Source of the DNA: Bacteroidota bacterium
GTDB taxonomy: Bacteria > Bacteroidota > Bacteroidia > Chitinophagales > Saprospiraceae
Assembly (NCBI GenBank): GCA_018969455.1
Contig: JAGWYI010000002.1
Coordinates: 1 to 38,624, forward strand
Direction: 5' to 3'
DNA: 38,624 nt
This document shows positions 32,897 to 38,624 of this stretch, in pieces. How positions within the stretch are numbered: the first letter of the stretch is position 1; each line of letters opens with the position of its first letter. Made by a program: the position numbers and the translations under genes. Under the pieces are notes generated by a model. The model was not told the origin of the DNA. It did not search any database and saw only the letters and a program-made list of their open reading frames with translations.

Positions 32897-34684
32897 ATGA
32901 ATCAGTTTTTCAAGTTTCTCTTCGCTTCCTGTCTGGGCACTGCACTGGCTTTGTTTCTGCTGTTCTGGATCGGTGTGGGCTGGATTACAAGCCTGGCTGG
33001 CAGCGCAACTTCCAAAGAAAAAGTGCAGATTGAGGAAAATTCGGTACTCGAACTCGATTTTAAAAAACAAATTCCGGAAAAAACCAACAACCTGTCCATG
33101 GATCCCTTTGATGTGGAACAGGAAGACATTCTGGGTTTGCAAGATATTCTGAGCGCGATTAAAAAGGCTAAGGAAGATCCCGATATCAAAGGTATTTTCA
33201 TCAATGGCTCCGAAATTTCGGCGGGAAAGGCTACGGCATCGGCTATTCGCGCCGCTATTGCCGATTTTAAAACCGCCAACAAATTCGTAGTGGCCTATGC
33301 CCACTACTATACCCAGGGTGGTTATTACCTCGCTTCGGTGGCCGATTCTATTTTGATCAATCCTGTGGGTGGCGTCGACTTTCGCGGATATGCCAGCATG
33401 ATCGCTTTCTATAAAGGCATGCTCGATAAATTAGACATCAAAATGCGCATTTTTTATGCCGGCAAATTCAAAAGCGCCACCGAACCGTTCCGTTTCGATA
33501 AAATGAGCGATGAAAACAAACTTCAGGTGCGCGCATACCTGAATACCTTGTACGACAATACCGTGCAGGAAATTGCCCTGAGCCGCCACCTGACCGAAGC
33601 GCAGGTGCGCACCATCGCCGAAAATTACGACGGCCGCAGTGCAGAAAGTGCATTGAAAGCCCATCTGGTGGATCGCATTGCCCACGAAGACGAAGTTTAT
33701 GCCCTCTTGCGCCAAAACATCGGGCTAAAAGCCAAAGACAAAATCAACCGCATTTCGGTAGAAGATTATTTTAACAACCGCGCAAAAAAATTAGACCTGA
33801 GCACCAAAGACAAAATTGCCGTTGTATATGCCGAAGGTACCATCACGGATGGCGCCGAACGCCAGGCCGGAAATATTACCGACGGTGAATTTGTCAAAAT
33901 TTTGCGCAAAATCCGCAAAGACGAACATGTGCGCGCCGTAGTATTGCGCGTCAACTCCCCCGGCGGCAGCGTGCTGGCCAGCGAAAACATTTTCCGCGAA
34001 GTGATGCTGTGCAAAGCAGAAGGCAAACCCGTGGTGGTGAGCATGGGCGACGTAGCGGCATCCGGCGGGTATTACATCGCCTGCCAGGCCGACAGCATTT
34101 TTGCCGAAGCCAATACCATTACCGGCTCCATCGGGGTGTTCGGCATGATCCCGATTTTGCAAAATACCATGAAAAACAAACTGGGCATCACCTACGACAC
34201 GGTGCGCACCAGCAAATACGCCGCATTTGGCTCCCCTTTCATCGATTTTTCAGATGCCGAAGGTAAAATGATCCAGGATCGCATCGATGAGACCTACCAG
34301 AACTTCCTCGAAAAAGTAGCAACCGGACGCAAAAAAACGCCTGAACAAATCAATGAAATCGCGCAAGGACGCATCTGGGCAGGCTCAACAGCCAAATCAA
34401 TCGGTCTGGTTGACGATATCGGCGGACTCGACCGAGCCATCAAAGCAGCCGCTCAATTGGCGCATTTAGACAAATTCCGCACGACCGATTTCCCTCGAAC
34501 CCAAACCGGTATCGAACAATTTATCGAAAAAATAACGCGCAAAAAAGACCGCGATGATTACGTGCGCACCCACATGCTGCAATCGGAACTCGACGATTTG
34601 TACCCGATGTACAAAACCTTGCACGACATCCGCCAAAACAGCGGCATCCAGATGCGCATGCCGTATGAGTTGATGATCCGGTAA
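32897..34684 (+). CDS. sppA: signal peptide peptidase SppA, 67K type
   Basis: The protein is 595 residues, the double-domain (67K) type of serine protease family S49. An N-terminal membrane segment (FKFLFASCLGTALALFLLFWIGVGWI) anchors it with the catalytic part in the periplasm, where it degrades cleaved signal peptides. The catalytic Lys is in FYAGKFKSATEPFR (about 193) and the Ser in GDVAASGGYYIACQAD (about 388-392), on the two halves as in Escherichia coli SppA. The C-terminus is GIQMRMPYELMIR. A strong terminator follows. Its last 44 bases of shared sequence reappear 350 nt downstream joined to a different C-terminus (LSFELLIEQGA), so its 3' end may have been exchanged. The start at 32897 is the only ATG before the membrane segment. 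Confidence 0.95.
   Translation: MNQFFKFLFASCLGTALALFLLFWIGVGWITSLAGSATSKEKVQIEENSVLELDFKKQIPEKTNNLSMDPFDVEQEDILGLQDILSAIKKAKEDPDIKGIFINGSEISAGKATASAIRAAIADFKTANKFVVAYAHYYTQGGYYLASVADSILINPVGGVDFRGYASMIAFYKGMLDKLDIKMRIFYAGKFKSATEPFRFDKMSDENKLQVRAYLNTLYDNTVQEIALSRHLTEAQVRTIAENYDGRSAESALKAHLVDRIAHEDEVYALLRQNIGLKAKDKINRISVEDYFNNRAKKLDLSTKDKIAVVYAEGTITDGAERQAGNITDGEFVKILRKIRKDEHVRAVVLRVNSPGGSVLASENIFREVMLCKAEGKPVVVSMGDVAASGGYYIACQADSIFAEANTITGSIGVFGMIPILQNTMKNKLGITYDTVRTSKYAAFGSPFIDFSDAEGKMIQDRIDETYQNFLEKVATGRKKTPEQINEIAQGRIWAGSTAKSIGLVDDIGGLDRAIKAAAQLAHLDKFRTTDFPRTQTGIEQFIEKITRKKDRDDYVRTHMLQSELDDLYPMYKTLHDIRQNSGIQMRMPYELMIR
34613..34656 (+). repeat. direct repeat S: 3' coding end of sppA
   Basis: These 44 nt of sppA are repeated without mismatch at 34963-35006. 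Here the frame continues into MPYELMIR and stop. It is one member of the interleaved S-L-S'-L' arrangement. Confidence 0.9.
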
Positions 34685-34705
34685 TATTTGCTGTTAAAAA
34701 AATGT

Positions 34706-34740
34706 CGCGGCCTCAAAAAGTTTCCCTTTTTGAGGCCGCG
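34706..34740 (+). terminator. terminator of sppA
   Basis: A perfect 15-bp stem (34706-34720 CGCGGCCTCAAAAAG with 34726-34740) has the loop TTTCC. It is 22 nt after the sppA stop. The following bases are TTGTTTG, only a weak U-run. The stem's last base abuts repeat L exactly. Confidence 0.8.
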
Positions 34741-34816
34741 TTGTTTGTAGCGGCATGCAACATGCCCGGAAGTCCTTATTTTTTGATGCGTTTTCCGGAA
34801 AATTGGCCGTTTTTCA
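34740..34816. repeat. direct repeat L: copy of the lipoprotein-gene 3' end and flank
   Basis: These 77 nt match 36523-36599 with two mismatches (34758 and 34789). The unit contains an inverted repeat GGCATG-N3-CATGCC and a palindrome TTTTCCGGAAAA. On the - strand it encodes KNGQFSGKRIKK and stop, matching the lipoprotein C-terminus KNGQFSGKLIKK. Confidence 0.9.
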
Positions 34817-34829
34817 TCCGGATGGTGTT
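34776..34829 (-). pseudogene. remnant of a lipoprotein-gene 3' end
   Basis: The - strand frame reads NTIRMKNGQFSGKRIKK and stop, and is closed by an in-frame stop just upstream (34830-34832). The intact gene at 36559 ends DTFRLKNGQFSGKLIKK. Only 17 codons remain. It marks a former copy of, or recombination with, that gene. The first five codons are diverged and could match by chance. Confidence 0.55.
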
Positions 34830-34962
34830 TTAGTATATAAATTTACCGACATTAATTCTATAATTCAAGCGGTTAAAATGAAATCATTTAAATTTAACAA
34901 ACAAAAATATGCGCGTTTCAGAAGCATTTTTACAAGCCAACTTTTAATTTACAAAATGGCTA

Positions 34963-35006
34963 AAAACCTTGCACGACATCCGCCAAAACAGCGGCATCCA
35001 GATGCG
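34963..35006 (+). repeat. direct repeat S': second copy of the sppA 3' end
   Basis: These 44 nt are identical to 34613-34656, offset by exactly 350 nt. The sequence before it has no similarity to sppA, so the copy begins abruptly. Confidence 0.9.
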
Positions 35007-35043
35007 TTTGTCGTTTGAATTGCTGATTGAACAGGGCGCGTAA
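34963..35043 (+). pseudogene. sppA 3'-end fragment with an alternative C-terminus
   Basis: In the sppA frame this reads KTLHDIRQNSGIQMR, then LSFELLIEQGA and stop, against MPYELMIR in the intact gene. The two tails are recognisably homologous but diverged, so this is the end of a different sppA allele or the displaced original end. There is no start or upstream part. Confidence 0.7.
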
Positions 35044-35072
35044 GCCTGGCATGTGCTTTCCGGGAAAAACGC

Positions 35073-35080
35073 TATTTTTG
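35073..35080 (+). promoter_or_regulatory. -7 element of the AAA-ATPase gene
   Basis: TATTTTTG, followed by C, matches TAnnTTTG exactly, 24 nt before the ATG at 35105. It lies just downstream of the sppA fragment stop, giving the gene its own promoter. Confidence 0.45.
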
Positions 35081-35104
35081 CCTGTCAGATAAATCAGCAT
35101 ACAC

Positions 35105-36694
35105 ATGCCAAAAAAACTCCCGCTCGGGCTTCAGGATTTCAAGGGCATCATCGAAGACGGGTACAAGTACATTGATAAAACCCGATACTTGTATCAGATG
35201 ACCTCAAGCGGCAAGTATTTCTTCCTCTCCCGCCCCCGCCGGTTTGGGAAATCCATCACCATCAATACCCTGCACGAACTGTTCAGCGGCAGCCGGGAAT
35301 TGTTTGAGGGCCTGTGGATTCAGGACAAATGGGACTGGAATAAAAAGCACCCGGTGTTGCGCCTTACTTTTACCGGAATCGGGTTTGTTGAACAGGGACT
35401 GGAAGCGGGCATGCATTATTTATTAAACAAAAACATCAAAGACCATGGATTGCCCGCCGTTGATTTGCCCGTCAGCGGAAAATTTGAATATTTGATTCAA
35501 GCACTCTCCGAAAGAGGCAAAGTAGTGGTGTTGATTGATGAATACGATGCGCCCATCATCCATTATTTGGGGGGCGACACCCAACGCGCCATCCAAAACC
35601 GGGAACTGTTGCGCGAATTTTATACCGTGCTCAAAAACAACGACAGCTACCTGGAATTCGTTTTCCTTACCGGCGTGAGCAAGTTCAGCAAAACCGGCAT
35701 TTTTTCCGGATTGAACAACCTCACCGACCTGAGCATACACCCCGCTTATGCTACCATGCTGGGCTACACCCAATCGGAACTGGAACACCATTTCAGCGAA
35801 GAAATTGAAAATACGGCGCAAACCATGAATCTGAGCCGGGAGGCGCTGCTTAATAAAATGAAGACCTGGTACAATGGATACCGGTTTCATTACCTGGCAG
35901 ATAAAGTGTACAACCCTGTTTCAGTGAACATGTTTTTTGATCGGCAGGAGTTCGAAAACTTCTGGTTTGCCACTGGAACGCCTACTTTTCTCATCAATTT
36001 ATTGAAAAAAGACGGCATTTTCGACCTCAATCACACCCGGCAAACGGTGCTGGACTTCGACAGTTTCGATCTGGAGGATATCCGAACCTATGGGCTGCTG
36101 TACCAAACCGGTTACCTCACCATTCAATCGCGCGATGCTTTTGGACAGTACACGCTCGATTACCCCAATCTGGAGGTTAAAAACGCCATGCTGGCTTATC
36201 TGCTGGAGGCTTTTGGCGGGGTATCGAAAGGGACAGGCATATCCACTGCCATCCGCATGGAAATTGCCTTTATGGAAAATGATCTGGAAACGGTAATCCG
36301 CAGTTTGCAAGCCATTTTTGCCGATATTCCCTATTTCCTGGTCGAGAAATACCCCGAAAAATTCTTCCACGCGGCGATACACCTCTTGTTTACCTACATC
36401 GGCATTCGCGTTCGCAGCGAGGTATGTACCACAGAAGGCCGGGCCGACAGCATGGTGGAAACACCCACCCATGTGTATATTTTAGAATACAAACTGGATA
36501 AAAGTCCGCAGGCAGCACTCGAGTTGTTTGTAGCGGCATGTAACATGCCCGGAAGTCCTTATTTTTTGATGAGTTTTCCGGAAAATTGGCCGTTTTTCAA
36601 ACGAAACGTGTCTGGATATGCGGAATACGGCCGGACTTTAACAATAAAACTCAGGTTAAATACACCTTTTATTTCTTTCGTAATTGTATCATAG
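35105..36694 (+). CDS. AAA-ATPase-like protein with PD-(D/E)XK nuclease domain, C-terminus replaced
   Basis: The protein is 529 residues. The N-terminal AAA-ATPase-like domain starts MPKKLPLGLQDFKGIIEDGYKYIDKT and has the family's P-loop variant SRPRRFGKSITI (about 42-53), and a Walker B-like VVLIDEYDAPI (about 140). The C-terminal PD-(D/E)XK domain has the catalytic pattern GRADSMVETPTHVYILEYKLD (about 447-467). The family then continues with 'A...ikekgYaeky...iGinF' for some 40 residues, but here, after SPQAALE at base 36523, it turns into repeat L' and reads LFVAACNMPGS and onward, unrelated to the family. The last 136 nt lie antisense to the lipoprotein gene. The nuclease motif is intact, but folding and activity are doubtful. 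Cellular role unknown; homologues are often multi-copy. Confidence 0.85.
   Translation: MPKKLPLGLQDFKGIIEDGYKYIDKTRYLYQMTSSGKYFFLSRPRRFGKSITINTLHELFSGSRELFEGLWIQDKWDWNKKHPVLRLTFTGIGFVEQGLEAGMHYLLNKNIKDHGLPAVDLPVSGKFEYLIQALSERGKVVVLIDEYDAPIIHYLGGDTQRAIQNRELLREFYTVLKNNDSYLEFVFLTGVSKFSKTGIFSGLNNLTDLSIHPAYATMLGYTQSELEHHFSEEIENTAQTMNLSREALLNKMKTWYNGYRFHYLADKVYNPVSVNMFFDRQEFENFWFATGTPTFLINLLKKDGIFDLNHTRQTVLDFDSFDLEDIRTYGLLYQTGYLTIQSRDAFGQYTLDYPNLEVKNAMLAYLLEAFGGVSKGTGISTAIRMEIAFMENDLETVIRSLQAIFADIPYFLVEKYPEKFFHAAIHLLFTYIGIRVRSEVCTTEGRADSMVETPTHVYILEYKLDKSPQAALELFVAACNMPGSPYFLMSFPENWPFFKRNVSGYAEYGRTLTIKLRLNTPFISFVIVS
36523..36599. repeat. direct repeat L': junction between ATPase and lipoprotein genes
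   Basis: This is the second copy of the 77-nt repeat at 34740-34816. It starts at the codon where the ATPase departs from its family and covers the last 13 codons, including the stop, of the - strand lipoprotein gene, plus its 3' flank. Confidence 0.9.
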
Positions 36695-37086
36695 GCAGTT
36701 AATGACACCACATTTGTACTGCTATCAGATTCTAAAAGGTCGTATTCTCCCATGGGTTGATCAGCATCCCACATTGACAGGGATGCATCAAGTTGATCCA
36801 CCCCATAAGCATATCTATTTACTCTAAATGTGCCCAGACGCGGTGGAATATCAGAAATTATGAGAGATTCCTTTAAATAAAAGTCTTGCCAAAATGAATC
36901 CAGTTCCACCACCAAATTGGTGTGGTCTATCAAATCAACCCAACATGCTGGATGACCTGTCCACGGTTTTCCATTTCGTTCAGCGCTGGCAGTTCCGTAG
37001 TAGCCATCAGGCAAGGAAGGCTTGGCAGGCTCCTTTTTGCAGGCAAAGAGGATGAAAATAAGGGCGAAGAATAGAATGTGTTTCAT
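36559..37086 (-). CDS. small lipoprotein of unknown function
   Basis: The protein is 175 residues from the ATG at 37086; an upstream in-frame start at 37119 adds eleven residues before the signal peptide and is disfavoured. The signal KHILFFALIFILFACKKEPAKP ends at a lipobox Cys (about residue 16) followed by KKE, a Bacteroidota surface-lipoprotein-like tail. The mature part has ERNGKPWTG near the start, a pattern common in Bacteroidota lipoproteins of the DUF6252 kind, then beta-rich segments (NLVVELDSFWQDFYLKESLIISDIPPRLGTFRVN) and ends DTFRLKNGQFSGKLIKK. Its last 136 nt overlap the foreign tail of the convergent ATPase frame. Function unknown. Confidence 0.78.
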   Translation of the reverse strand: MKHILFFALIFILFACKKEPAKPSLPDGYYGTASAERNGKPWTGHPACWVDLIDHTNLVVELDSFWQDFYLKESLIISDIPPRLGTFRVNRYAYGVDQLDASLSMWDADQPMGEYDLLESDSSTNVVSLTAYDTITKEIKGVFNLSFIVKVRPYSAYPDTFRLKNGQFSGKLIKK

Positions 37087-37110
37087 AGGAGCAATGTTTT
37101 TTTGAAACCT

Positions 37111-37147
37111 TTGAGGCATCGAACCTTGGACAGGTTCGATGCCTCAA
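37111..37147 (-). terminator. hairpin downstream of the metalloprotease gene
   Basis: A perfect 15-bp stem (37111-37125 TTGAGGCATCGAACC with 37133-37147) has a 7-nt loop. It is 19 nt past the stop of the - strand gene at 37167 and 24 nt before the lipoprotein ATG. No T-run follows on the - strand, so termination would be less certain; it may instead shape the lipoprotein leader. Confidence 0.55.
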
Positions 37148-37166
37148 GAGAGATAAAGTTAAAAGG

Positions 37167-38624
37167 TTATTTTCCGGTTATGGCAAGCTTATGAACACGG
37201 CCAGATGTGCCGGACTGATTTAACCTGATCAGATACAATCCTGCCGGAAGTTTTGCGACATCAATTTGGAAGTTCTGTATATCCTGACCATTCTTATTTA
37301 AGGTTTTTAAAATACATACCTCCCCTGTCAGATTTGTTACAACAACTTCGATGTCCTGTTTGATTGGCGTATCTAATTGAATTTGAATGTTATTAATTGC
37401 CGGATTTGGAATAATTTGAAAATCGGCCGGGAAGCCTTCTGGTTCTTTTTCATCTCTTTCATTAGAAGATGGCCTGTAATGCGGACATTTGAGGTAATCA
37501 GAGTAAGCCCATGTAGAACTAGTTGCGTAATCTGTACCATTCGTTACGGTTAATTCTACATAAATCATCCCGTAAAAATTACCCGGGATCGTATAATTAA
37601 AAGTGCTTTGTGAATTATTCGGATTATAGTCAATCCAGGCGCCGTTACCCAATCTGTACTTCCAGTAAAATTGATATGGTCCAAATCCACCAAATGCAGT
37701 TCCAGTCAAACTGATTGAATAACCTGGACAAGTAAATGGAATTGGCCCATTTATGATATTAACATTTATAGCATGCGACTCACGATAGTTTGCTATTCTG
37801 CAGGCAGCATTTCTCAATATTTTTGCATTGTTACTTTCTCCAGCAACGCCGGTTTCTTTACCATTAAACTCAACACCCGGATTTGAGTAATAAAGAATTT
37901 TTGCATATTGACCATAATTACATGCATTAACTATTGTTCTATAATATCTTTGAAAATTAAGCAGTCCTAAATGGAATCCTTTTCCCCAGTTGTGCGCATG
38001 CGCATCAGATAATCCTGAATTGTCATGATTTAGGTAGCAATCAGTATCCAATTGATGTCTGCAACCAAAAAGGTGTGCAAACTCATGCGCGAAAGTGTAG
38101 GTAGGCGCATTTGCGAACCCCGTCTCAACGACAGCAAAAGCATGGTTGTTACCATCCGCTTCAGAATCACCAAAATTTATTACCGCACCAGAAAAAAAGG
38201 TATAAACTTCAGGTACCATAATTAAAACAAGGTCCGCATTGTATGCATTCCTTAACATTCTAACAGCAGAGTTTGCTCCGATAATTGTTGTCGTATCTGC
38301 TCCCCACATTCCAGTAGGCTCAAAACCTGACACAAGTTGTACTCCTACTAAATTAGGGTTCAGCCGGGATTTTGGCACAACGCTATTTGTAAGTGCCGTC
38401 ACTGTATTTGAAAATGCAAGGTATGCCCTGCTTATTATATCTGGATAAGCATTCAGCGCTGCTTGAGTGTAAAGGATGAGTACATCCACGTTCGGGCATT
38501 GCTCCCTTTCATCTATGATTTCATTCGCATCTGAAATTACCCCTCCCCCGCTGATGCACTCTGAATTTCCTTCCGAAATGTTGTATTTTACCAAAGCATT
38601 CAAGTTATCACCAAGTGCCGGAAT
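37167..38624 (-). CDS. T9SS-secreted metzincin (reprolysin-like) metalloprotease, 5'-truncated by window
   Basis: The frame is open to the window edge, so the N-terminus is missing; 485 codons are seen. The zinc motif is complete: AHEFAHLFGCRHQLDTD (HExxHxxGxxH) near the middle. Before it is the metzincin N-lobe (VDVLILYTQAALNAY, GVQLVSGFEP, ADLVLIMVPEVYTFFSGAVINFGDSEADGNNHAFAVVE). After it come the conserved YYSNPGVEFNGKETG and a PKD/Ig-like domain (ISLTGTAFGGFGPYQFYWKY). The type A T9SS sorting domain (IIPNPAINNIQIQL, VAKLPAGLYLIRLNQ) ends the protein. The usual Met-turn is not seen where expected (IVNACNYGQ). It is probably a secreted protease. The DNA is clearly A/T-richer than its neighbours: the 60 nt at 37741 have 21 G/C, against 35 at 33961 in sppA. 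Confidence 0.88.
   Translation of the reverse strand: MPALGDNLNALVKYNISEGNSECISGGGVISDANEIIDEREQCPNVDVLILYTQAALNAYPDIISRAYLAFSNTVTALTNSVVPKSRLNPNLVGVQLVSGFEPTGMWGADTTTIIGANSAVRMLRNAYNADLVLIMVPEVYTFFSGAVINFGDSEADGNNHAFAVVETGFANAPTYTFAHEFAHLFGCRHQLDTDCYLNHDNSGLSDAHAHNWGKGFHLGLLNFQRYYRTIVNACNYGQYAKILYYSNPGVEFNGKETGVAGESNNAKILRNAACRIANYRESHAINVNIINGPIPFTCPGYSISLTGTAFGGFGPYQFYWKYRLGNGAWIDYNPNNSQSTFNYTIPGNFYGMIYVELTVTNGTDYATSSTWAYSDYLKCPHYRPSSNERDEKEPEGFPADFQIIPNPAINNIQIQLDTPIKQDIEVVVTNLTGEVCILKTLNKNGQDIQNFQIDVAKLPAGLYLIRLNQSGTSGRVHKLAITGK

Larger units (their letters stand above)
34741..35104. other. 364-nt intergenic region of recombination remnants
   Basis: It comprises, in order, the L repeat, an A/T-rich stretch of about 145 nt with no recognisable gene (34817-34962), the S' repeat with the end of an sppA-like frame, and the promoter of the ATPase gene. 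No coding function is supported for it as a whole. Confidence 0.7.

Noticed and set aside
34755..35018. Open frame of about 87 codons between sppA and the ATPase gene.
   Set aside because: It is assembled from the L fragment, A/T-rich filler and the S' fragment in frames unrelated to the genes they came from; no domain or ribosome-binding context supports it.
34613..36694. Insertion sequence or transposon.
   Set aside because: No transposase or terminal inverted repeats were recognised; the direct repeats are 44 and 77 nt and gene-derived, unlike IS target duplications.

Overview
The window reads as chromosomal DNA of a Bacteroidota bacterium, most likely of the Saprospiria type. The evidence is: type IX secretion (T9SS) C-terminal sorting domains on four proteins (two type A on the paralogous repeat proteins, one type A on a metalloprotease, one type B on the giant protein), SprB repeats, LES-like lipoproteins (Cys followed by Lys/Asp), DUF2807, DUF1573 and DUF2520 proteins, and repeated matches to the Bacteroidota -7 promoter element TAnnTTTG just upstream of start codons. 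No rRNA, tRNA, CRISPR array or recognisable transposase was seen.

Layout. 1-2.7 kb (+): tail of a DUF2520 oxidoreductase-like gene, the purine pair purK-purE with no gap between them, and a secreted protein of unknown function that ends at a bidirectional terminator. 2.7-7 kb: small genes in mixed orientation (DUF2807, DUF1573, a TetR regulator, two conserved-looking small proteins, an RlpA-SPOR protein). 7.1-12.3 kb (-): a tight five-gene run, read in the order response regulator, histidine kinase, parallel beta-helix protein, di-haem cytochrome, folP. 12.4-16.7 kb (+): divergent from that run, a vanadium-haloperoxidase-like lipoprotein, then after a terminator a MORN/YwqK lipoprotein and a FecA-like TonB receptor. 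The space between the response regulator and the haloperoxidase holds four helically phased TTTTAA repeats, a good candidate binding site for the regulator.

16.7-32.6 kb (-): a membrane GT2 glycosyltransferase, two paralogous T9SS proteins built from the same ~190-residue repeat (the larger also carries a PhoX-type phosphatase domain), the SMC ATPase, and an 1820-residue SprB-repeat surface protein. These are separated by strong hairpin terminators. 32.9-38.6 kb: sppA (+), a scrambled intergenic region, an AAA-ATPase/PD-(D/E)XK protein (+), a small lipoprotein (-) and the 3' part of a T9SS metzincin protease (-) that runs off the window.

The most unusual feature is at 34.6-36.7 kb. Two short, nearly identical sequences alternate (S-L-S'-L'): S is the 3' end of sppA, and L is the 3' end and flank of the lipoprotein gene. 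The AAA-ATPase reading frame runs into L' exactly where the family's normal C-terminus should continue, so it appears to end in a foreign tail read antisense through the lipoprotein gene. This is the footprint of a recombination or insertion event. All functional names rest on motif recognition by eye; no database search was run.
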